Positions 25,257 to 33,811 of a DNA stretch of 45,716 nt are shown piece after piece; the first letter of the stretch is position 1; each line of letters opens with the position of its first letter. Source of the stretch: JBFIHF01 sp964411125 (GTDB lineage Bacteria; Myxococcota_A; Bradymonadia; Bradymonadales; Bradymonadaceae). The notes beneath the pieces are model-generated. The model saw nothing but the letters and a program-made list of their open reading frames with translations, did no database searches and had not been told where the DNA came from. The stretch lies in contig CAYPJU010000050.1 of assembly GCA_964411125.1 (NCBI GenBank), forward strand, positions 1 to 45,716. Reading direction: 5' to 3'. The position numbers and the translations under genes were made by a program.

Positions 25257-25285
25257 TCTATACCGCTCCATCAGGCTTCCGCCAA
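25257..25285 (-). promoter_or_regulatory. Sigma-70-like promoter of the TPM operon
   Basis: Read on the minus strand: TTGGCG (25280-25285), a 17-base spacer, TATAGA (25257-25262). The start codon is at 25222. It overlaps the upstream region of the divergent kinase gene. Confidence 0.5.
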
Positions 25286-25321
25286 CTTGTGCCCCCTCAT
25301 GCCAGCGGATACGCTGACGGC

Positions 25322-26935
25322 GTGGCCGAACAATTCTCCATACCGACCGTCGGCGATCTGATCGCGGGCAAGTACCGCGTCGATGCGGAGCTCGGCCGAG
25401 GCGCATACGGCGTGGTGTTTCGCGCCGAACAGGAAGAGCTCGGCCGCGACGTGGCGGTGAAGACCCTCCTGCCGCAGGCGTTCCTCCAACAGGACATCGT
25501 GCAGCGCTTCCATCGCGAGGCGCAGTTGATCAGCCGGCTCGACCATCCGAACATCATCCGGCTGTACGACTACGGCGTCGACGAGGGGATCCTCTACATG
25601 GCGGTGGAGTACGTCGAGGGCCGCACGCTGATGGACGTCATCGAGAACGACGCGCCGTTGGAGACGACGCGGGTGCGCGAGCTCGCGCTGCAAATCCTGG
25701 ACGCGCTCGAGCACGCCCACGGGCAGGGGATCGTCCACCGCGACCTCAAGCCGGACAACATCGTTCTGTTGCGCACACAGACGACGGAGGGCGCCGAATA
25801 CGAAGTCGTGAAGATTCTCGATTTCGGGATCTCGAAGCTCATCCGCGGCGACGGCGAGTCGAGCGCCCTGAAGTCGTTGACGCAGGACGGTACCGTCCTG
25901 GGAACTCCCCACTACATGAGCCCCGAGAACATCGTCGGCGATCCGATAGACCACCGCGCCGACCTCTACGCGTTCGGCGTGATCCTCTACGAGATGCTGG
26001 CGGGGGTGCATCCCTTCGATGCGCCGAGCGCCTCGGCGGTCATGGTCCGCCACCTGCGCGACGACCCGCCCCCCGCGCCCGAATCGGTGGCCGGGACCGG
26101 GCTCGCCGTCGCGATCGAGCGGGCGCTCGAGAAGCAACCGTGGGACCGAATCGGTTCGGCACGCGAGCTCATCGAACTTCTGGAGACGCCCGCGCATCAG
26201 TTGCCCCAATCCCCCCGACCCGCGTCGGGACGAATCTCGCAGATGGGGGCGAAAGCCGAGGCGGTCGAAATCCCGAACGTCGATCCCGAGGCGACGCTGA
26301 TCGATCGGCCCGCGTCGCACCGCCGGGGAGCGCTGCTGCTCGGCGGGGCGCTGCTCGTGGTGGTGGCGCTCCTGACGGTATTGATCCTGGTCGGCCAGCG
26401 CGAGGACGAGGGGCCCGACGGAATCGCCGAAGCAGGCGAGCTGCCCTTGCCGGTCGTCACCGAGGAAGCGCTCGAGCCGCCCGTCATTTTCGAACCCGAG
26501 GTGGCCGAACCTTCCGGCGTCGAGAGCGAGTCCGCCGCGGACGTCGGGATGCGGTTCTTCGTCGAGGAATCCGACGCGGGGACGGCTGCCGTCGCGAAGG
26601 CCCCCGAGGCGCTGGACGACGACGAACGGGATCCGCCCGCCGAACCTGCGGCCGAGCGTCCTTCGTCACCACGAAAGCGGACCCCGCCGCCGGAACCGGC
26701 GGTCGAACTCGTCGAGGTTCGATTTGCCAGCATCCCCACCAACGCCAGCGTCCGTATCGATGGCTTTCCGGCAGGATCGACCCCGCTGAAGAAATCGCTC
26801 CCCGCGGGTCGCGAGGTCGAGGTCAGGTTCACGCACATCGGTTACAAAGAGCGCACCATCATGGTGACGCCAGACCAGCCCCACGCGACGATCGAGGCGA
26901 CGCTCGAGAAGGACCATTTGCGCCTCATCGATTGA
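25322..26935 (+). CDS. Hanks-type Ser/Thr protein kinase with PEGA domain
   Basis: The product has 537 residues from a GTG at 25322; a GTG at 25289 is the alternative. The kinase domain (about 14-280) is complete: ELGRGAYGVVF, Lys47 in DVAVKT, HRDLKPDN with Asp141, DFG with Asp167, GTPHYMSPE and DLYAFGVILYEML. A juxtamembrane stretch leads to one transmembrane helix near 327-350. An acidic Pro-rich segment and a PEGA beta domain follow (FASIPTNASVRIDGFPAG ... TPLKKSLPAG), probably outside the membrane. It likely couples an envelope signal to phosphorylation inside. The TPR gene follows. Confidence 0.93.
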   Translation: MAEQFSIPTVGDLIAGKYRVDAELGRGAYGVVFRAEQEELGRDVAVKTLLPQAFLQQDIVQRFHREAQLISRLDHPNIIRLYDYGVDEGILYMAVEYVEGRTLMDVIENDAPLETTRVRELALQILDALEHAHGQGIVHRDLKPDNIVLLRTQTTEGAEYEVVKILDFGISKLIRGDGESSALKSLTQDGTVLGTPHYMSPENIVGDPIDHRADLYAFGVILYEMLAGVHPFDAPSASAVMVRHLRDDPPPAPESVAGTGLAVAIERALEKQPWDRIGSARELIELLETPAHQLPQSPRPASGRISQMGAKAEAVEIPNVDPEATLIDRPASHRRGALLLGGALLVVVALLTVLILVGQREDEGPDGIAEAGELPLPVVTEEALEPPVIFEPEVAEPSGVESESAADVGMRFFVEESDAGTAAVAKAPEALDDDERDPPAEPAAERPSSPRKRTPPPEPAVELVEVRFASIPTNASVRIDGFPAGSTPLKKSLPAGREVEVRFTHIGYKERTIMVTPDQPHATIEATLEKDHLRLID

Positions 26936-26937
26936 GC

Positions 26938-26966
26938 TTGCCCCCCGAATCACGGGCACTTACAAA
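26938..26966 (+). promoter_or_regulatory. Promoter predicting a leaderless mRNA at 26973
   Basis: TTGCCC (26938-26943), a 17-base spacer, TACAAA (26961-26966), six bases before the ATG at 26973, with no Shine-Dalgarno sequence. It starts just after the kinase stop codon. Confidence 0.45.
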
Positions 26967-26972
26967 CAGACC

Positions 26973-27758
26973 ATGCATTGGTTCGCCGCGGTTTTCGCCA
27001 CTCTCGCGATGATGGTCTGTTTCACGTCGAGCGCCTCCGCGCAGAGCGACCCCCATTCTCCGAAAGCCGACGCCGAGGCCCACTACCAGACGGCCGTCAG
27101 GCTGTTCGGTGAGGGGCGCTACCGAGAATCCCTCGACGAATTCGACGCCGCCATCGAGCTCTCCCCCGAGTCGATCTTTTTCTGCAACCGCGCGATCGTG
27201 CTGATTCAGCTCACGGAGATCGAATCTGCGCTGGAGAGCCTCGAGGTGTGCCAGAACACCTTCGAAGGGAGCGAAGCGGAGCTCGCCGAGATCGACGCGC
27301 AGCGTGCAGCGGTGGAGAGCGTGGTCCGGGTCGTCCGCCCTCGTTCGCTGACGACGATCAGCGACATGTCGGCGCCCGCCGAGGTCATCGTCACCGCCGA
27401 CGCCGACGGTTGGACCCGAGCGAGCACCGGCTACGTCTTCCTCGCCGCGGGCGGCGCGCTTCTCGCGAGCGCCGGGACCCTCGATCTCCTCAGCGCCGAC
27501 GTCCGCACCGACCTGGAGGAAGAGGCGTCGGCGCCGGCCGGTTCGACGGACGAGAGTTACGCCGCGGCACGCCAGGCATACGTGAACCGGCAGCGGATCT
27601 GGCTCGGTCTCGTGGGGGGCGGCGGTGTCTTCGCGCTGACCGGCGCGGCGTTGGTGCTCTCTCACTTCCTGGCGGACGACGGCGAAGAGGAGACGATCGC
27701 CGTCGTACCTGCGGTGAATCGTTCGGGAATGCAGCTTCTACTTCGTTTGTCTTGGTAG
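26973..27758 (+). CDS. Exported TPR protein with two membrane helices
   Basis: The product has 261 residues. Signal peptide MHWFAAVFATLAMMVCFTSS...AQ, then two or three TPR units (ADAEAHYQTAVRLFGEGRYR; SIFFCNRAIVLIQLTEIESA). Two hydrophobic helices lie near 149-167 and 208-228, separated by a loop that includes an acidic run. The architecture (signal, TPR, TM pair) is frequent beside PEGA-type kinases in myxobacteria; it may be a kinase partner or substrate, which is inference. Confidence 0.8.
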   Translation: MHWFAAVFATLAMMVCFTSSASAQSDPHSPKADAEAHYQTAVRLFGEGRYRESLDEFDAAIELSPESIFFCNRAIVLIQLTEIESALESLEVCQNTFEGSEAELAEIDAQRAAVESVVRVVRPRSLTTISDMSAPAEVIVTADADGWTRASTGYVFLAAGGALLASAGTLDLLSADVRTDLEEEASAPAGSTDESYAAARQAYVNRQRIWLGLVGGGGVFALTGAALVLSHFLADDGEEETIAVVPAVNRSGMQLLLRLSW

Positions 27759-27844
27759 ACGTCGTCGCGGTATGCGGCGCTGGCGCGAGGGGCGTCGGCG
27801 GCCTCGTCGTAACGGTCGCGGTTCACTTCGAGACGCGGCTGGTG

Positions 27845-27873
27845 TTGACGGGGTCCTTCCGTTTCCGCATATT
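27845..27873 (+). promoter_or_regulatory. Sigma-70-like promoter for the murein endopeptidase
   Basis: TTGACG (27845-27850), a 17-base spacer, CATATT (27868-27873). The ATG is at 27910, giving a leader of about 30 bases. Confidence 0.5.
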
Positions 27874-27909
27874 GTGCGATTGATCACCCATGTAACGGCG
27901 GTTTGTCGA

Positions 27910-28953
27910 ATGGCTCTGACCCGCATCAAGATCACGAGCATTCTGGTGGCTTTGGCCGCCGCATTCTTCACGTATGTTCCCGTCGAACCAGTGTCGGCAC
28001 AGCAGGGCGGGGGAGCCGCGCCGGCTGCGACGCTCCGGGCTGCGGCAGTATGGTTCGGGCCCCTGCCGACTCCGAGCCTCTTCTCCTCGGCGACGATGGA
28101 GAGGATCGAGCAGCTCGCGGTGGACAACGAATGGCCGATGCCAGACGAAATCAAGCCGTGGCCACTCGACGCCCAGGGAAATCCGATCGTGACGACCCGT
28201 CAGATCGACGAACTGTGGCACACCGTCGGACGCGGAAAGTCGAAACACCGGCTCCGTGAGATGTTCGGCGGTCGGCTCTCTCGCATCGAGGCCCTCAATC
28301 CCGGCGTCGACCTCGACAACCTCGAAGAAGGCCAGGAGATTCTGGTCTGGCAGCGCGACACCGCGAAGATCTCGCAGAGCGTCGCTGCAGCAAACCGCGG
28401 CCGCGTGAGCAACGGCGAGCCGCTCCCCCCCGGCGACAACTACGTCGTCATGTACCCGCACCGCGCGTTCGGCACCTACTACACGATCAGCGAAGTCGTG
28501 CGAGTGCTCGATGCCTTTGCCGTCAGGTTTCCGGAGGCCTCACCCGTCATCATGGGAGACCTCAGCTTCCGAAACGGAAAGCGGATCCGACCGCACAAGT
28601 CGCACCAGAGCGGTCGGGACATCGACATTACGTACCCCAGAGTCAACGAACCGCCCAACTACCGCCGTTTCCATCCGATTCGCGCTCGAGATCTCGACGT
28701 CCCGAGGACGCTCTGGATGTTGAAGTCGTTCATCGCAGGCGGGCAGGTCGAATACATGTTCGTGGACCGCCACTTCCAGCGGCTCCTGATCCGTGAAGCG
28801 GAGAAACAGGGCGCCCCGCAGGAGTGGATCGACGCGGTCTTCCAGTACCCGAATTACTCGGGGACCAACGCCATCGTGCGCCACGCACGAGGTCACCGCA
28901 CCCACGTTCACATCCGTTTCAAATGTCAGGAAACGGACCGCTCCTGTCGCTGA
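27910..28953 (+). CDS. Penicillin-insensitive murein endopeptidase (M74) with LysM-like domain
   Basis: The product has 347 residues. It is predicted to cut peptide cross-links in peptidoglycan in the periplasm. A signal peptide ends near VSA30. Residues about 100-147 resemble LysM (EMFGGRLSRIEALNPGVDLD, then GQEILVW). The C-terminal LAS-type peptidase has the zinc motif SHQSGRDIDI (His232, Asp239) and the THVHIRF motif (His332, His334), as in MepA. The extension before the catalytic part is longer than in E. coli MepA. Its 3' end overlaps the aroB-aroA gene, on the other strand, by 35 bases. Confidence 0.88.
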   Translation: MALTRIKITSILVALAAAFFTYVPVEPVSAQQGGGAAPAATLRAAAVWFGPLPTPSLFSSATMERIEQLAVDNEWPMPDEIKPWPLDAQGNPIVTTRQIDELWHTVGRGKSKHRLREMFGGRLSRIEALNPGVDLDNLEEGQEILVWQRDTAKISQSVAAANRGRVSNGEPLPPGDNYVVMYPHRAFGTYYTISEVVRVLDAFAVRFPEASPVIMGDLSFRNGKRIRPHKSHQSGRDIDITYPRVNEPPNYRRFHPIRARDLDVPRTLWMLKSFIAGGQVEYMFVDRHFQRLLIREAEKQGAPQEWIDAVFQYPNYSGTNAIVRHARGHRTHVHIRFKCQETDRSCR

Positions 28954-31114
28954 GCCGAAATCCGGCCCGCGCCGCATCTTCCCAGAACTCCGGATAGCTC
29001 TTCGCGACGACCGTCGGGTCGTCGACCACGAGCTCTGCCTCCAGCGCGAGCAGGCATGCGGCCATCGCCAACCGGTGGTCCCCCTTCGTGACGAACGTGC
29101 TCCCCGCGGTGGCGACCTGTATGCCCGCGGGGACCAAAAGCCCGTCGTCGAGGGGATGTACCGTGATGCCGACTCCCGCGAACGACTCGGCGAGGTCGTC
29201 GATGCGATTCGACTCCTTGTCGCGAAGATGCGGGGCGCCCGTGATCCGGACCGCCGCCGGGCTCGACGCAGCCGCCGCGGCGAGGACCGGCGCTAGATCC
29301 GGAGCATCCGCGAGATCGATCACGACCATCTCGGTCGAATCGGGATCCCAGAGCAGCGCGTCGACCACCGCGTCGGGTTGAAGCGGGTCCGCCTCGGGAA
29401 GCTCCAGATCCTCGAGACCGAGCCATCTGGCCGCTATCCAGACCGCGCGACTGCTCGCGTCGGGGTGAGCGACCAGGGTAGCAGGGAGCGTCAGTGCTTC
29501 GGTCGGTACGAGCCGCACGAGCCCGCCCCCCGACGTCACTTCGATCCCCGCTTCCTCGAGACAGCGCAACGTCATCTCCAGATAGCCTGGACTCGCGACT
29601 TCGCCCTGGATCCGGACCGAGACCTCGCGCCCCGAGGCGGCGAGCAGCGCGAGCGCCGAGGCGAACTGCGACGAGCGCGACGCGTCGACCAGGAACTGCA
29701 GAGGTCCTCCGGGGAGCGTCCCGACGAGGACGTCGTCCCCGTCGACCTCGACCGCCGCTCCCGCACCGCGAAGTGCCTCGTAGAGTGGTTCGTGAGGGCG
29801 GGCAGCCAGTTGAGGATCGAGCCGGATTCGCCGCGTGTCGGGTCGCAGCGCGGCGAGCGCCAGGAGGAAACGGAACGTCGTCCCTCCCGCTCCCGCGTAG
29901 ATCGTCTGCCCGTCTCGAAGCGCTTCGAGGCCACGGCGCATCGTCACGACGTCGAGGGCGTCCGAGCTCCCGACGACCGTCGTCGAACCCGGTCGGATGC
30001 TCGCGATCGCGAGGAGTCGATTCATCGCGGACTTCCCCGCCGAGGGGACGATCTTCGCCGAGGCGGGCTTCTCCATCGAGATCGCCATCGGCTGCCGAAG
30101 CCGTTGTGATGCCGCGGCGAGCGCTGCCTGCCATGCAGGCGCGTCGACCTCGTCGGTCACCTCCGGCTCCCCGGGACCGCGCAGGACTACCGAGCGCAGA
30201 CGGTCAGCGACGCGTTTCTTGTCCGCGACCAGCAGCGACTCGAGGGTCCCGAGGTCGATCGAGGGGGGGCGGGTTCCGAGCAGCGGACGAACATGACGCC
30301 ACAGTCGCCCCCCGTCGTCGGGGCTCAGCTCTCCCCGCTGCACGCACAGATGCGCGACGCTCGCGAGGCCCCACGACACCGCACGGCCGTGGGAAAATCC
30401 GTCGGTCAGCTCGATCGCGTGGGCCAGGGTATGGCCGAGGTTCAAGAACGTCCGGATCCCTTTCGTCTCCCGCGGGTCGCGACGGACGATGTCGCGCTTG
30501 AGGGCGATGGACGCTTCGATTCCCCGCATCACGTCGTCCCCCACCACGTCCCAGGCACCGTACGCCAGCCGATCCACCCCCGCGTCCAGCAGCGGCAGGT
30601 CGTCTTCACCGGCGAGCCAGATCGACTTGACCACTTCCGCCATTCCGTCGGCCCGGAGCGGGCGGGGGAGGGTGGAGAGCACGTCGTCCACGAGGACGAC
30701 CGCCCGGGCCGCCCAGAACGTCCCCAGTTGATTCTTCCGTTTGCCGAGGTTCACCGCCGTCTTTCCACCAAATGCGGAGTCCGCCGCACCGAGCACGGTG
30801 GTCGGAACGTTCCAGAGATCGACCCCGCGCCACAGGATGCTGGCGAGAAAGCCGACGGCGTCCGTCAGCGATCCCCCGCCGACCGCGACGATCGTCATCG
30901 GACGGGTCGACCGCTCCGCAAGCACGCGCTCCGCGAGCCTCCCGACCGCCTCGAGCGTCTTCAATTCCTCGCCCGCCCGAACCGTCACCACCGGCTCCGG
31001 AAGCTCCGGATGTAGCTCGGCGACCCTCTGATCGACGACGAAAACCGCGTGCGATGGCCAGGGAACTTTCGAGAGGGAGGGAGCACGGACGACGTTTTCG
31101 GGTTTTGGAATCAT
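28919..31114 (-). CDS. Fused 3-dehydroquinate synthase / EPSP synthase
   Basis: The product has 731 residues from ATG 31114; a GTG at 31132 is possible. It carries two shikimate-pathway steps. Residues about 1-335 are AroB: VAVGGGSLTDAVGF, VPTTVLGAADSAFGGKTAVN, MAEVVKS, and zinc ligands in LNLGHTLAHAIE and SHGRAV. Residues about 345-731 are AroA: AGKSAMNR, GAGGTTFRFL, DASRSSQFASAL, LRDKESNR, DLADAPDLAP and TKGDHRLAMA. The key Lys, SSQ, Asp and Arg sites seem present, though the AroA half is divergent. The order B-A is the same as in the fungal AROM polypeptide. It has a tail-to-tail overlap with the endopeptidase gene. Confidence 0.92.
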   Translation of the reverse strand: MIPKPENVVRAPSLSKVPWPSHAVFVVDQRVAELHPELPEPVVTVRAGEELKTLEAVGRLAERVLAERSTRPMTIVAVGGGSLTDAVGFLASILWRGVDLWNVPTTVLGAADSAFGGKTAVNLGKRKNQLGTFWAARAVVLVDDVLSTLPRPLRADGMAEVVKSIWLAGEDDLPLLDAGVDRLAYGAWDVVGDDVMRGIEASIALKRDIVRRDPRETKGIRTFLNLGHTLAHAIELTDGFSHGRAVSWGLASVAHLCVQRGELSPDDGGRLWRHVRPLLGTRPPSIDLGTLESLLVADKKRVADRLRSVVLRGPGEPEVTDEVDAPAWQAALAAASQRLRQPMAISMEKPASAKIVPSAGKSAMNRLLAIASIRPGSTTVVGSSDALDVVTMRRGLEALRDGQTIYAGAGGTTFRFLLALAALRPDTRRIRLDPQLAARPHEPLYEALRGAGAAVEVDGDDVLVGTLPGGPLQFLVDASRSSQFASALALLAASGREVSVRIQGEVASPGYLEMTLRCLEEAGIEVTSGGGLVRLVPTEALTLPATLVAHPDASSRAVWIAARWLGLEDLELPEADPLQPDAVVDALLWDPDSTEMVVIDLADAPDLAPVLAAAAASSPAAVRITGAPHLRDKESNRIDDLAESFAGVGITVHPLDDGLLVPAGIQVATAGSTFVTKGDHRLAMAACLLALEAELVVDDPTVVAKSYPEFWEDAARAGFRLSDRSGPFPDI

Positions 31115-31153
31115 GGCGTTCCGGGCGCGCACTGCGTCGCGGATTCAGGTCTT

Positions 31154-31173
31154 GTGAGGCTCGCGAGCCTCAC
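31154..31173. promoter_or_regulatory. Perfect 20-bp palindrome, possible operator
   Basis: GTGAGGCTCGCGAGCCTCAC, two 10-base arms with no spacer, 40 bases upstream of the aroB-aroA start. The symmetry and position fit a dimeric repressor site. No regulator gene is nearby. Confidence 0.45.
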
Positions 31174-31412
31174 CGTGGTTTGAGTGCACCTACATGTGCT
31201 CCGTGGTGTGTGGCGCTGGGGCCACAGTTGCGGGCTCATGCCGTTGCTCGGGCGTGGGGCGAGGATCCTGTGCCCCGCATGAGATCTGGACGTGCGATCG
31301 TTCCACAACACCGGATCATGTAGTGACCATGCGGCCCCTGGCGACACTGTGCTCTGATGTAGGATAACGCGTTCATCCCCATTCCATGCGAATTTCCGCC
31401 AAATCAGGGGGT

Positions 31413-31428
31413 TGGCATCTTCCTTGTA
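31413..31428 (+). promoter_or_regulatory. Sigma-54-like -24/-12 promoter
   Basis: TGGCATCTTCCTTGTA has the -24 GG and the TTG of the -12 element at exactly the spacing of TGGCAC-N5-TTGC. The -12 GC is GT here, which weakens the match. The predicted start is about 50 bases before the ATG at 31489. A TATAAC right after it could be a -10 box but has no -35 partner. Confidence 0.4.
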
Positions 31429-31488
31429 TAACATGAGGCCGTGACAGGACGAACCGAGTGAATCGGTCGAAATCGGAAGGAAATTTCA

Positions 31489-33768
31489 ATGCGTGACCTC
31501 AAAACGAAAATCGCTCTCACGGTGATGGGCCTCGCGATGGCAGCGACCACGACGGCGTGCCAGAACGGGTTCATGTCGATCGGGCAGAACGCTGGCGACG
31601 ACGAAATGGTCGACGGCGAGCGCCGCCCGGGTTCCACGGGAGATGACGGCGAAGCTGGCCCCGGCGGGATCGACGACCTCGTCAACGCTCCGGAAGCTTG
31701 TGTGCCGCAGGATCGATTCTTCATGCGCGAGGTCTGGGCGCCGGTGGTTCACGACAACTGCCAGAGCTGCCACAATCCGATGGGCGCTGCGAAAGACTCC
31801 GACCTGATCTTCTACGGTGAAGGCTGGGGCAACTACATCGAGCGCAACATGGACCTCCTCGCGGAGTTCGCGGAGACGAAGCGGAACGGCGAGTCGGTTC
31901 TGCTGCTCAAACCGTCGGGCCTCGTCAGCCACGGTGGTGGCGCGGTCATCCAGGAAGGTGACGACAGCTACAACCGGCTCAAGGCGTTCGTCGACCGCGT
32001 CGAAAACCCGGTCGAATGCGCCGAGGTCACCGACGAAGATTTCTACCAGGACGTCCTCTTCCTCGATTCGGAGCAGACCCTTCGCAAGGCGACCCTGTCA
32101 CTCGCCGGTCGCCTTCCGACGGAGGAAGAGCTCGCTGGCGACATCGACACGGTCCTCGAGAGCGTGATGAGCGAAGACGCCTTCTACGACCGGTTGACCG
32201 AATCCTTCAACGACCTGCTGCTCACTGACCAGTACCTGCCGGGCGACAACGCGATCGACCTCCTCGACGAGGACGTCTTCCCGAACGCTCGCTACTACGA
32301 AGACATCGGTGACGACGACGCTCGTCGCGCCGAGCGTGACCGCGCGAACGACGCCGTCGCTCGCGAGCCGCTGGCGCTCTTCCGTCACGTCGTCGAGAAC
32401 AACCGCCCCTTCACGGAGGTCATCACCGCCGACTACACGATGGTGAATCCGTTCTCGGCGCGCGTCTACGGCATCATGGACCAGGTCACCTTCCAGGACG
32501 ACTCCGACCCGAACGAGTGGGTCGAGGCGACCATCCCCGGACAGCCGCACGCCGGCGTTCTCACGACGGTGACCTTCCTGAACCGCTACCCGACGACGGA
32601 CACGAACCGAAACCGTCATCGCTCGGCCATCTTCTACCGCTACTTCCTGGCGACCGACGTGCTGAAGCTCGCCGACCGCCCGATCGACCCGACGCAGGCC
32701 GACCTCTCGCAGAACCCGACGCTCTTCAACGAGCAGTGCACGGTGTGCCACGGAGTCGTCGACCCGATCGCCGGCGCGTTCCAGAACTGGGACGACGACG
32801 GCCAGTACAACCCGATGGAAGATGGCTGGTACACCGACATGCTTCCGCCCGGTATGGAAGGCCAGAACATGTCGAGTGAAGAGTGGGGCAACTCGCTCGC
32901 CTGGCTCGCGAACAAGGCTGCGACGGACAACCGCTTCGTCGAAAGCGCCATCGAGCACGCTTACAAGATCCTCACGGGTGAGAGCCCCCTGACGCTTCCG
33001 ACGGACGCGACGCGCCCCGACTACGAAGCCGCGTTCCGCGCCTACGAGGTCCAGTACCAGTACTTCAAGCAGCTCGGCGAGAAGTTCGTCGCAGCAGACT
33101 ACGACTTCAAAGCACTCATCAAAGAGATCGTGAAGAGCCCGTACTACCGCGCCTACAACGCACGGTCGGTCTCGCCGAAGCGCCAGGCCGAACTGGCAGA
33201 GATCGGCACGGCTCGTCTTCTGACCCCCGAGATGCTGCACCGCAAGATCATCGCGACGACGGGCACCTCGTGGCGGGCGAACAACCGCGACGTCCTGATG
33301 GACACGCGAGAGTTCAAGCTCCTCTACGGCGGCATCGACTCCATCTCGATCACGTCGCGGATGAAGGCGCTCAACCCGCTGGCGGCGAGCATCGCGCGTC
33401 GCATGTCGAACGAAGTGTCGTGCCAGGCGACGGCGACCGACTTCGCACGCCCCATGGGTGAGCGAGTCATGTTCCCGAACGTCACGATGGACGACACGCC
33501 CGATACGAACGACGCCGCGGTTCGTGCTAACATCAAGCACCTGCACTGGCAGCTTCTCGGCGAGAAACTGGAAGACAATGACCCCGAACTGCAGCGCGCA
33601 TACGACCTGTTCCGCGACGTCTGGCAGGACGGCAACAACAACGACTACGGGGATCTCCCCGGAGCGTGTCGCGCCGACGGTGTCGACAGTGACCCCAACT
33701 ACACCGTCCGGGCTTGGATGGCTGTCGTCAGCTACATGCTGTCCAGCTACAAGTTCCTTCACGAGTAA
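31489..33768 (+). CDS. Lipoprotein with two c-type heme motifs, DUF1588/1592-like
   Basis: The product has 759 residues. Signal MRDLKTKIALTVMGLAMAAT and lipobox TTAC anchor it as a lipoprotein. After an acidic Gly linker come two CXXCH motifs: Cys91-Q-S-Cys94-His95 in NCQSCHNPMG and Cys417-T-V-Cys420-His421, in the sequence QCTVCHGVVDPIAGAFQNWD, which matches the 'C-x-x-CH-x-x-(M/V)DP-(L/I)-G' pattern of the DUF1588/DUF1592 proteins of Planctomycetes and Myxococcota. It should carry covalent heme in the periplasm. It is followed, 43 bases on, by the DUF1501-type gene, its usual kind of partner. The substrate is unknown. Confidence 0.85.
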   Translation: MRDLKTKIALTVMGLAMAATTTACQNGFMSIGQNAGDDEMVDGERRPGSTGDDGEAGPGGIDDLVNAPEACVPQDRFFMREVWAPVVHDNCQSCHNPMGAAKDSDLIFYGEGWGNYIERNMDLLAEFAETKRNGESVLLLKPSGLVSHGGGAVIQEGDDSYNRLKAFVDRVENPVECAEVTDEDFYQDVLFLDSEQTLRKATLSLAGRLPTEEELAGDIDTVLESVMSEDAFYDRLTESFNDLLLTDQYLPGDNAIDLLDEDVFPNARYYEDIGDDDARRAERDRANDAVAREPLALFRHVVENNRPFTEVITADYTMVNPFSARVYGIMDQVTFQDDSDPNEWVEATIPGQPHAGVLTTVTFLNRYPTTDTNRNRHRSAIFYRYFLATDVLKLADRPIDPTQADLSQNPTLFNEQCTVCHGVVDPIAGAFQNWDDDGQYNPMEDGWYTDMLPPGMEGQNMSSEEWGNSLAWLANKAATDNRFVESAIEHAYKILTGESPLTLPTDATRPDYEAAFRAYEVQYQYFKQLGEKFVAADYDFKALIKEIVKSPYYRAYNARSVSPKRQAELAEIGTARLLTPEMLHRKIIATTGTSWRANNRDVLMDTREFKLLYGGIDSISITSRMKALNPLAASIARRMSNEVSCQATATDFARPMGERVMFPNVTMDDTPDTNDAAVRANIKHLHWQLLGEKLEDNDPELQRAYDLFRDVWQDGNNNDYGDLPGACRADGVDSDPNYTVRAWMAVVSYMLSSYKFLHE

Positions 33769-33811
33769 TCATTCGAGCGCCCACGAGCAATCGAGGAGAT
33801 AGGAGTTTCCA

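Larger units (their letters stand above)
31115..31488. other. Divergent intergenic region
   Basis: 374 bp between the aroB-aroA fusion and the heme lipoprotein gene. It contains a perfect 20-bp palindrome (31154-31173), an imperfect inverted pair (CTCATGC near 31234, GCATGAG near 31276) and a sigma-54-like promoter (31413-31428). No gene or known riboswitch is recognised. Confidence 0.6.

Noticed and set aside
31190..31330. Riboswitch or structured RNA in the aroB-aroA/heme lipoprotein intergenic region
   Set aside because: Some inverted pairs exist, but no known riboswitch core could be recognised.
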